A DNA stretch of 64,000 nucleotides from Owenia fusiformis (lineage: Eukaryota; Annelida; Polychaeta; Sabellida; Oweniidae): positions 20,288,931 through 20,352,930 of the forward strand of contig CAIIXF020000003.1 of the NCBI GenBank assembly GCA_903813345.2. The letters are read 5' to 3'. Shown here in pieces: positions 40,501-52,500 of this stretch; position 1 is the stretch's first letter, and each line of letters begins with the position of its first letter. Made by a program: the position numbers and the translations under genes. A model generated the notes under the pieces. The model was not told the origin of the DNA. It was given only the letters and a program-made list of their open reading frames with translations, and did no database searches.

Positions 40501-43500
40501 ACATTTAGAAATGTGGTTTTGAAAAGAGTTTATCAACTTTGAAGATTTATTTTTCTTTGAAAATGTGACTTTTAGGTCGGGGAGATTCAGGGGAAACCTT
40601 ATTTTACCTTAATAATTTTTAAGATATGCAATGTATGCCTCTCATATGAGCTCAAAATGGTGCACAATGTCATATTATGTCACTATGAATTTTACAGGAC
40701 TGTGAGACATCACATTCTTGAAATACATTACTGGATGTCCCTTATTAGCCCTTTAGTCTGTAAAATTGTTAGATAATTGGGTTAAAATGTATTTTCCTCG
40801 CTACATTTCCCATTGTGAAATAGGTGTTACACAATCTAAGGCCCTAAGCAATCACCAAATGAAGCCATTTAACGAAAAATTTCAATTTTTTTATTTTTTA
40901 TAATCTACCCCCTCCCCGCCCGATAGGGGAGGGGGGGGGGTTCGGAGGCTAAACAATCCATGAAGACCATCCCGAAACAATTGCCCCGAAATCATTTTGC
41001 ACTTAGATCGTGTGTTTCTACAATTGTGCCAAGTTTAATGCTTTCCTGAAAAAGATGAACAAAAAGGTCATCTGACTAGGACGCTCTACATAATCCAAAG
41101 GCACACTTGTATAAAAAAATAAGCCAGAGATCCAAAATACTTGACATGAACGATTTACTTAACATGTTTATTACATGGTCATGGGAATTTACCACCCTCT
41201 CGATTTTTTCGATTGAACTTCTTTGCTAGTTTTTATTGTGCCCCCGTTATTTTTTACCTTGAGCCATATAGATATGAGACACTTTTTGCGTAAAATCAAG
41301 GTGATTGGGGGCATGGGGTAGAGTTATAATAGTCGGAAATTGATGCAAAGTGATCATTATTGCTCTTTTAGCACATTGTACTTCCCTTACAACATGCTTG
41401 ATTTCAATGAAGATCTATGGTGAGAATTTTTAAAAGGGAAAACGGTATTTCTAAAAACTACTTGGGTGCATCGAAACGTTTTGCAATTTTGACTCTATCG
41501 CAATAACTATATTGAGTTATGTCATCATATTTGGCACATACATTGATCATACATTTGTGGACATACCTGTAAAATTTGAAGACTGGATCTTCATTTTTAA
41601 GAAAATATGGTTGTCATAGCAACATAAGATGAGACCTCATGGTTCCATGCAAATTTATTATTACGCAATAAACAGAATAAATGACATCAAGATATCAAGA
41701 TATATCTGGCTTGTTACACTATACTATACTCACTATACCCCTCAGTTTCACGAATTCGATTTAAATTTCGTTGCTATGTGGCTCTAGGCCAAATTATTGA
41801 CAACATTATGTTAATGCAAACATAAGTTTAATTCAATTATCTTGAGTTTTGTTTTATTTGAAAAATAATACACCATTTCGTTAGAGCATTTCTGGCACTA
41901 AAAATTATTTTGAAAGAAAATTCACAATGTTTAATCTCGATTGGTCTTGGCTGACATAATTTTTCTGAAAAATGAATACCTTTACACCAATACCAACATT
42001 AATGTAATCAGACAAGTAATAAAAATTCACAGAGAGGGGGTTCCCCATCTTGCAGCTTAGTGTTATAAAAATATAAAAAAGGTTACAGACATTCATTCGG
42101 GTTATAACTCATGCTTTGTGTTATTATTAGAGTCGACCGATACATTTGACGCTGTAATTGTGGCTAGTGGTTTCTTCACTGAAGAGTATTGGCCAGCATA
42201 CAAAGGAATGGATATGTTCACAGGAACCTTCTCTCATAGTGGTAGTTTCTTCACTGCTGAAGAATATAAAGATAAAGATATACTCGTTGTAGGTAAGCGT
42301 GTACCATATATTCACACATAGCGAGGCAAGGTGTGTCCGATTCCAGCCAATCCGAACAGAGTATTCACATACTGTGCAGTGTGTGAACAGTTGTCATGGT
42401 GATGAATGGATTTTTCCCATTGGATGACTTGCCAACTTGATCCTTGCAAAAAATGTCATTGAAATGTGTTCTTTTAGTGATTTCGTTTCTTTTAGATGAT
42501 TTTATAGAAAATTTGCGATGTGTAAAAATAATTTAATGACTATATACCCGGGCCTCAGTATATACCCCTGGAAAGAGAGACAGTCGCAATTAACTCTTTT
42601 GGCTTTGAGAAAAAATTAGACCAAGACAAGAACGTAGAGATAGTCTTTGCAATAGCTAAGATGGAATAGGCTAAATTCTGATTAAAAGTGGTTCCAAGGA
42701 ACAATGTCACATTGTTATGCTTAGAATATATGTATCATACTTCGAATATGCCTTATTTCAAGGTGGATCGTACTCGGCCGGAGATGTAGCGACCGAAATT
42801 GCGGTACTTAGTAGGAATGTAAGTAGATGCGCCGAAAATGAAATCCTGTGTTACTCTAGGCCTAATACTATATATTATTATCCCGAAAATTCATCACCTG
42901 GTATTGATCATGAAACGTTGATTTCTTCTAATGTGTACTCCATAGCTCAAATTTCGAACACTTTTCAGATGTTTGTCAGTGCGACGCATGGATTTTGGGT
43001 TCTTCCTCGCCTTCTGGACGGATACCCTCACGAGGCTGCATACAGTACCAGGATTGTCAATGATGTCATCTCGATTGAGTAAGTTGATATTTTAAATGGA
43101 GGCATAAAATGTTCAAGGGCACATAATATATACTCCTCAAAAAAAGTTAAGGACCAGTATTTTTCCTCATAGGTTTCTGCCATTTTTTTAAATTTTCCTC
43201 AAATTTGACATCAATTTTTGATATATTGTAACGGAGATATTGAATTGAAATTTTTTGATTTTTTTTGAAATATAGAGAATAGAGTCAAGGTATATATCCA
43301 TTTACATTATCAGTTTTTCTTTCGTTTCAGGCTTTGAAAATAAGAGTTCAAACAGACATGGGGTTTAACATGTAAACCTATGAGGAAAAAGACTGGTCCT
43401 TAACTTTTTTTGAGGAGTATAATTTGAAAGAAGACCAGTTGCATGTACTCATTGAGTCTATTTGCAGCCATTTACTACGGTGGCCATTGGGGCTCTGAAA

Positions 43501-46500
43501 CCAATTCCAATTATAAGGCCACCATGCAGGATTTAATTTTGATTAGAATAATCAGAAATCTCTTGATGAGAATGTAGAGACTGTTGGCTTTGACTGTGTG
43601 GGCCCTTCTGGTTCTGGTTCTGCTAATTATATTTAAGAAGAAGTGGGTAGCTCCCATAGAGAGGTAGCATAAATATAGCCCAAATTGCATAAACTGTTTT
43701 ATTACATCTTTAATCATATTTTGCATAATTTTGCTTGGAAAAAGAAAACGACCTCGTAACAGTACAATATATTTTCTTTATTAGAGATCTGAGAGCATCT
43801 TTAGAAGAAAAGGTAATCAAACATGTTGACCCTTTCGAATATGGATTCAATCCCGCAAGAAGATTTCTTCGACAGTCACACATGTTTAACGACGAGATTT
43901 GGAGACTGAAGCGTGATGGTAAAGTGCAGGTACTAGCTCATACATAAACACAGCGTCCATACTAAAGGTCTTATAATTGTTTAAATGTTCTACTTATTAA
44001 AGGCCCCATGTAAAGTTTAAACCACTTTGGCTTATATTATAGTCTTACCCAATGTTATCAAAGTGTGATATATGAAACTTTTTTTTTAAATTTCAAAAAG
44101 TGGTTTTTGATAGACTTTTTGTTCCAAAATTTGTGAATTTATTTCAAACCAACTTTTAGAGGTCACTCATATCTTCTAATTAGCCACAATTCATACCAAT
44201 GCATAGCATTTATCCTCCCATGTTTTTTGCCGAAAAAATTAAGAAAATCTGTTGATAAACAAGCGAGAAATGAACTTATCAGTGCATGAAAATGGTTCTG
44301 AGAAAAATGCATTTCAAAATTTTAGTTCTCATAGAAACCAATGGTACAATGATATCTAAAACATAATTTATTCTTCCTTTTAACCTGGTTAGCCAATCAA
44401 CATTGTTTTTTTATGAAAATCTAGCATATTTAGAAAAGATTGCCATCGAAAAAAAAAATTCAATTTTTTTCAAAAAGTTTTTGTTACCTTAGTGACATCA
44501 CTAATGTTTCAAAATATTTTTGATAAGCTAAAACATTGAAGTGGCCCATTAAATATGACATTTTATTATTGAAATAGTGTGTCTTTTGTTCAATCTTTGC
44601 ATTGGTGTTAAAAAGATAATCTTTTTTGAAATGCATTAAGAAATATTTGATGATTAAGAAATTTCAATTTGAATATTTGAGAAATGAAATGCTCACAACT
44701 TTTTTTTCAAAAAGATTTTTTTGTTCAAAAATCTCTAAAATCACTTTTTAAGTCCTGACAAATAGTAAATGGATGATAAAAAAATATTTTCAAACTTTAG
44801 ACGGGGACTTTAACTATTTTATGTGTCTTCCCTTGATCTGCTCAGTTGCTAATTGGAAAGAACATAACAATTCGTGTTGGTGCAATTGATTTATTTTAAT
44901 ATAAAAAAAATAATAATTCATATCAATTAGCAAGTTGGGACGAGATTCGGAGACAGAAGCGTGATGGCAAAATGCATGTTCTAGCTCATCCATGAACAAA
45001 TCATCAATGATAAAGGTGTTATAATTGTTTAAACGTTCTACTTATAACTATTTGTATCTTTTAATATTGTTTTACGTGGAATGTTGAATCGTTCTATGTT
45101 GGCATATTGTTATAGTCTTCAACTTTTTTGTGGACTGTGACATTTTTCATGTTAGTACCTTGTATATGTAGCAGTTTTAGAAATAAGGTTCATGTCCGCC
45201 TTTTTGGAACATCTGAAAAGTAGATCAATGCTTAGTATTCATCATAGCAGCAAAAATAAATAGTGGGTATTGTGTTGTGTCGATTTTAGGTTGTGCCAGG
45301 TATCAAGGAATTTACAGAAGATTCCGTCATTTTCAGTGACGGCTCTACCCACCATATTGACCATGTGATATTTTGCACAGGATACAAAACAAAATGTTCC
45401 TTTTTGAAGGACATGCAACATGGTAATAATATTAATTACACAGTGATATTAAAACACTTCATAACTTTATATTAAACAATGTTAAAAGTTGCCAATGTCA
45501 ATGAGTTTCCACCAACAGTAAAAACCAGCAATAATTCAGTGTACAATCTCGCTCGAAATTGGCTACATTATTTAATACATCAATAACCTAAAACAAGAGT
45601 ATTATCTTACTTTTGTTTGAATTATAGTTGAGTAGTATATAGTTAAATAGAGCATCTACATCTCACAAAATATATTAAAATATATGTCATTTACTCGCAC
45701 ACATTTAGATTCAGTGATTGATTTCAACTTATACCAGTACAAGCATATCTTTCCCGTTTGAGACCCATGGGTTGATAACACATAAATAGAGCATCTACAT
45801 CTCACAAAATGTACATTAAAATAGATGTCATTTACTCGCACACATTTATATTCAGTGATTGACTTCAACTTACACCAGTACAAGCATATCTTTCCCGTTG
45901 GAGACCCATGGGTTGATAACACATAAATAGAGCATCTACATCTCACAAAATGTACATTAAAATAGATGTCATTTACTCGCACACATTTATATTCAGTGAT
46001 TGACTTCAACTTACACCAGTACAAGCATATCTTTCCCGTTGGAGACCCATGGGTTGATAACACATAAATAGAGCATCTACATCTCACAAAATGTACATTA
46101 AAATAGATGTCATTTACTCGCACACATTTATATTCAGTGATTGACTTCAACTTATACCAGTACAAGCCTATCTTTCCCGTTGGAGATCCATGGGTTGATA
46201 ACACATAAATAGAGCATCTACATCTCACAAAATGTACATTAAAATAGATATCATTTACTCGCACACATTTAGATTCAGTGATTGACTTCAACTTACACCA
46301 GTACAAGCATATCTTTACCGTTGGAGACCCATGCGTTGATAACACATAAATAGAGCATCTACATCTCACAAAATGTACACTAAAATAGATGTCATTTACT
46401 CGCACACATTTATATTCAGTGATTGACTTCAACTTACACCAGTACAAGCATATCTTTCCCGTTGGAGATCCATGGGTTGATAACACATAAATAGAGCATC

Positions 46501-49500
46501 TACATCTCACAAAATGTACATTAAAATAGATATCATTTACTCGCACACATTTAGATTCAGTGATTGACTTCAACTTACACCAGTACAAGCATATCTTTCC
46601 CGTTGGAGACCCATGGGTTGATAACACATAAATAGAGCATCTACATCTCACAAAATGTACATTAAAATAGATGTCATTTACTCGCACACATTTATATTCA
46701 GTGATTGACTTCAACTTATACCAGTACAAGCATATCTTTCCCGTTGGAGACCCATGGGTTGATAACACATAAATATAGCATCTACATCTCACAAAATGTA
46801 CACTAAAATAGATGTCATTTACTTGCACACATTTATATTCAGTGATTGACTTCAACTTACACCAGTACAAGCATATCTTTCCCGTTGGAGACCCATGGGT
46901 TGATAACACATAAATAGAGCATCTACATCTCACAAAATGTACATTAAAATAGATGTCATTTACTCGCACACATTTATATTCAGTGATTGACTTCAACTTA
47001 CACCAGTACAAGCATATCTTTCCCGTTGGAGAACCATGGGTTGATAACACATAAATAGAGCATCTACATCTCACAAAATGTACATTAAAATAGATGTCAT
47101 TTACTCGCACACATTTATATTCAGTGATTGACTTCAACTTACACCAGTACAAGCATATCTTTCCCGTTGGAGACCCATGCGTTGATAACACATAAATAGA
47201 GCATCTACATCTCACAAAATGTACACTAAAATATATGTCATTTACTTGCACACATTTAGATTCAGTGATTGACTTCAACTTACACCAGTACAAGCATATC
47301 TTTCCCGTTGGAGACCCATGGGTTGATAACACATAAATAGAGCATCTACATCTCACAAAATGTACACTAAAATAGATGTCATTTACTTGCACACATTTAG
47401 ATTCTGCAATCGATTTGAACTTATACAAGCATATGTTTCCCGTTGGAGTCCCATGGGCCGATGACACACTTGCTTTTGTTGGTTTCTGGGATTCCCTTGG
47501 TGTGTATCTTCCGTGTATGGAGTTACAAAGTCGGTTCATTGTCAGCGTCTTAAAGACTCACCCCCGCTATAAAAGGCCTGAATCAGTTGAAAAAACATGG
47601 CTGAATTCAAAATTTAGACAAAATCTGAGCTCACTGACATTTTCCTCATTTTCTCTAGTTATAGAAACCCTATCACTCTATAAATTGTCACAGTTATCTA
47701 TGAATATAGGAGGCATTGAAACATGTTAAATCCAGTCCAAGATATTATTTACTTTTGTAATTATTACTGTTTAATTTCTGATATTGGAACAACTGAGAAG
47801 GAGGAGCCTATTTTGAAATGAGCCAATCACAACAGGCGATCCGTGCATATTTAGAGGTCAACAAAAGCACATGGCCTAAAATATCTGCAGTAAATGAAGT
47901 ATTATTGATATTAACTTACCCTGATCCTGGCTGAGGCATTTCAAGTGATGTGATCTTTATATATCCAACAGTGATAGTTAATCCAATTACATGCACATAG
48001 TCATGTTGTATTTATATGTTATTAATCTTGTAAATAATCTATGGAATGTGGTAAAGTATAAGTATATTGTATAATTAAAATATAGAATCCATCCATTTGT
48101 TCCAAATATTGTTTTTGTAATAAGTTGTGTAGTCCTTCAAAACTTTTCTTTGTTTGAAGGGATTCAGTGGATCATCAATTTCAGTAATGCTGGAATAATC
48201 ACGGTCTACATTTTCATTCCAGTGGACGACAGCTAGATTAGTTCTTATTTCGAATTGTTGCTTTTTAAAGACAACACGCTTATCATGGAAAATATTCAAC
48301 GTATTGTTGAAGCTCTCAACATAAAATGTGTCCATAGCTTCTGTATAATGTTCAGCGTGTCTATAAATTTCTGTTTTTTTAATTGATGATAATAATAATT
48401 GTTCTGCAATGGGTGAGGTGATTCTAATTTTCTCTAATCTGTAGTTGATATTTGTTTTACAGCTTGATATGGCATCGCAATTTAAATGGTTGTCCTTATA
48501 ATGGTTTGGAATTTGCTCTAGTTTCATCCTGATTGTATTCGGATTCTTATCACAGTTTCGAATAACTTGCTGTGCTCTTTTTCGTGCCCCATCGGGTTTG
48601 TCTATGAGTTCCGAGTGCCACGTCTCGCCATCTTTATATTTGGGCCCCTTACAAACTTTGTTTATTTCACGACTGAATGACTTTGCCGCATGCCATGTGT
48701 CATTCTGGTTTAAAGTTTCCTTGCCACCAGGTCCTCTGTGCTCACGGATTATTTTATTGATTGTACCGTTGTTGTCATGGGCATGAATATTTATTTTAAC
48801 TTGTTCAGCATCAAAAAATTCATACATCCGTTTAGTACCCAATGCCTCATGCTTTTGAGATGACATTTCATCTTCCTTTGAAACATGTTCAGAACGTATA
48901 ACTCTGTGTTTGTTGTGGCCCAAACATATCACATCACAATCAAACGCATTTCTTCTACCACCATGTCGAGCATCCGTCATGATATTGATACCATTTGCCT
49001 CGACATCAGGATACGTCCCCTTTTCTTCATCTAAGGCAGCTTTGCAAGATTCTTTCATCGCTTCACTGATATGAGAAGATAATTCATTTGTATAAGTCTT
49101 CTCTTTTCTCCAACCTAGATGGCCCATACCGACTGCTTTAACAACATTCTCATATTGTGAAGGCAGTAGCCCACTTGTCAACTGTCCAAAGAAAAAACGA
49201 AGATTGACGTAAGCCTCGCTATTTGGTAAGTGGGGTGAGGAAGGCCATCTTACATAATGTTCGCTGACCTGGCATTTAAATGCAATTGTTGCTGCATGTC
49301 CATGTAATACTACTTCTTGCAACTGAAGTTCCGCTTGACATATTCTGCTATGATGTTCAACTAAACTTACAAGTTTTTTGACAGTTTTTTCAGTTGTAAA
49401 AAATATTGGTTGCTCAGTTTCATGTCTCTCTAGTGGTGTGTACCAAGACTCTGGCTCAAGATTGCCTTCAGATGATGCTGAAGTATGTGTGTTGCTACTT

Positions 49501-52500
49501 GCAGATGGCATATTGTGTGTTAGCCAATAGTCTAATGCTATTTCTATGGCATCTACATTGCCATTCAGGTGTAAAAACTTCTTTATTTTACTCGTTTTTC
49601 CAAGCAAAGTTTCCTTCTTCTCTTGACCTCCTGCACATTCAATTGAGAATCTTGAGGAACGCCCATGCTTTTCTCTATATTCCTTCTTTTTCTTAGCTTT
49701 ACTTGCCATCATACAGTTTAGGATTGCTACAATGTGTGTCTTGCCTAGTAACTGTTAGTAAGATATGTGAAAAGGCACAAATGTAACAGTTGAAAACACA
49801 TGGCAATTTAGGCAAAGGGTGTACCTTAGGGATGTGACAGTGTGGGAAATATATAACCATAATTATATTTATTTTAGTTATTAAGCTAGGGAGTGCAAAA
49901 ATGATAAGCCATATTTTATTGTTGCATTATAACCACATTTCTTTTTTGTTCTTACTCAAATTCTAGCCATAATTTAATGATGAAAGTTCAGAAAAATAAA
50001 AAATCCAGGTAACTGTTTGCAACTTATGCCATGAGGCACATAAGTGGTACAGCCCCAATTAAAAATCTCAGAGGTCTAGGATTTGCCTGCTTTCACCACT
50101 TAGCTATAAAATTGAAAAATTGGGAAATTCAAGAGATTTTCTACATGCCTCATTGACAAAGTCAGGGAGTCATGTTTATTAATTATCAATCATGGTCACA
50201 TCAATAGAAACCTAGATTTGGACCTTACAAGAGTTCATGTGGATGTACCATATCATGAACACAGGGGTGAACAAATTACACTCTTCCACATATGAAGATT
50301 ATATGTTAGATTTCTGGTGACATTCAACATTTAATGTACCTTCCCGAGTGAGTATATCTGAGATTCCAGATATTTATTATTAAAACCTCCAAGAATTGGA
50401 GAAAGCCTTGGTTTTCCCATAGTAATATACATTTATCAAGCTGCATTTCACTGGTCTTTCAGATTCTAAAAACTAAATCTATGATCCAAGAAACAGTGTC
50501 ATTTTATGTTTGAAGTTCAAGCAGTGAAATGGAAAGCAGAACTTACAGCTTGAAGATAAATGTAACTGAGGAACAGAGGTTAGTGATAGAATCCCTATAT
50601 GATCACTATGACTGGAACTTTGACCCCATTGAGGACAGCTACAAGAACAGTAGGTTGAATAATACAGAAAAAACAGTAAACGTGAATAGAAGAAAAGCAG
50701 CAAAGAGGAAAACATCAGCTAGTATCTCTTCAGAAACAGTAGCAATTTGTTCTTTAGAAACAGTAGCCACTGATTCTTCAACAGAAGACGAAAGTCAAGC
50801 AAGTCAGTCAATCAGCATTTTGACTGGTATGATACCACAACATGTATCTACAGAGCCTCCGCAGCCTCCTAACAATGATTCCCCTAGTTCTAATGAAGAG
50901 TCACATGATTGTCCGCATTGTTTCTGGAACCCATGTGTTGTCAATGAAGCCAAGTATGAGCCATTTTGGAGGACAACAAATGCAACTCCATCATTGTCAA
51001 ACATTATAACAAGGAGAAAACTGTACAAGGAATTTTGGAGAATGATAAACAATCTAGGACTATGGAGACATCCTAACTATTTAACCAAAAAGGCAGCTTC
51101 CAAAAGTAGTGACAGAAGTATAATATACCATAAAAGGGAGATAATGCCCACATGTGTTGTCACACAAGTGAGAGAATGGTTCCCGAATCCACCTGGCATT
51201 GAATATAAAGGACATGTTTACCAGTGAATGGATATAAGTTCAGCTAGACTTACACAATGAAATATTCTTATTCGGATTAATTAAATATAATAGTATACAC
51301 ATTAACTATAGTAACTACTATTTGGATTATATGCTCTTATAATATTGTTTAGTGGATTATTAAATGAGAAACCAATGCATATATATGTGAGTACAAAATT
51401 TTACTGCTATGTTATTGTTTACTATTTTGGTGGCCATTTTTAAAAATCTTGTTTTGAAGGCTGTGATTGGCTCAATCGGTGTGAATTTCTATTGGTTAAT
51501 GAAAACTACTTTTTGATTGGATAACAGGACCCAGGGTCTTGGTTCTGTGTCTTTAAGGAGGAAGCTTAAGTTACCCGGATGTGAAGAGAGGCAGAGAGAT
51601 ATTGATACTGCATTGGCTGATAACGAGCTACAGTGGAGCAAGCCGTCAACAAAGGTAAAATGACATGTTTAATCTATACATGTACAGTATACAGAATGGG
51701 CCAAAAAACGCCACTTTTTTTTCAAAATGTTATAACTCTTTTAATTTTTGATACAAAATCATAATTTGCATACCAAATGAAACTTGAGGTTGTTATCTAG
51801 CCATGGATCATGAATTATACACTTTTACTTGAATAAAATATGTCACCAGCGTCTCACTTAAACATGTGGTGCGCAATGAGAAATAAGCATAATATGCAAA
51901 ATGTTCCTGAACTGATACGGCCTGATGACCCCCAAGCTAATAGCCCTGATGCAACCCCAGTGAGTATAGGGTATGGGGAGGTCTCCAGGAGATGGTATGA
52001 AGGCACCCAATCTAGAAAATTGCTCAACTAAAGCTGGCAATTAAGACATGTTGAAAAAAATTTAGCTAACATTTCATTGATACTGCTATATCAGCAAGGC
52101 GACTAAAACTAAAATATATCATCAAATAGGATGGCGGACCAATTGAACTCCTCTTTCCAGCTTTCCATTTGTTTATTTTATACCTTGTTTTAGTTCTTTT
52201 GACAGGTTAAATAGTCAGAAAGACCAAAAACCAAGTTGACCAAAGGTCAGAGCCGTTTTCAGCAACGTATCTGAAGTAGATTAATGCCAATGTACATCTG
52301 AAGAGTACTTTGAATGCTTTTTTAATGGTATGGTAGGGTATTGATTGGTTATATCAGATACACCCTGTATAATCAAAAGAATACTGAGGCGATTTTATTA
52401 CAGAAAAGGATAACAAGAATAGTAATTTGTTTTTACTTTTCAGACCATGCCATATTTTTATATGATGGATTTAGCGGACCAGATGGGCGTTCAACCTGAT

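Larger units (their letters stand above)
47554..51552. mobile_element. 4.0-kb two-gene TTAA transposon, Kolobok-like, inside FMO exon 9
   Basis: Flanked by TTAA at 47550-47553 and 51553-51556. The ends are AGACTCACCC and, inverted, AGACACAGAACC. A 13-base perfect subterminal inverted repeat TGAGCCAATCACA lies at 47819-47831 and 51462-51474. It carries two divergent genes, a DDE-type transposase candidate (minus, 48075-49712) and a cysteine-containing partner (plus, 50529-51227). TTAA duplication plus this transposase type points to Kolobok; piggyBac also uses TTAA but the protein does not look like it. The intact frames suggest a recent insertion. Confidence 0.82.

Noticed and set aside
45640-47400. 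CRISPR-like array
   Set aside because: Eukaryotic context, 141-bp head-to-tail units with no unique spacers.
45656-47539. 627-codon minus-strand open frame
   Set aside because: It is the reverse of the 141-bp tandem array derived from FMO exon 9. The frame is open because 141 is a multiple of three and the unit has no stop on that strand.
47554-47729. Extension of the FMO frame into the transposon
   Set aside because: These 58 codons are transposon terminal sequence, not FMO; they only show how the interrupted frame would end.
51840-52031. 63-codon frame in FMO intron 9
   Set aside because: No FMO block is missing between exons 9 and 10 and no other family was recognised.
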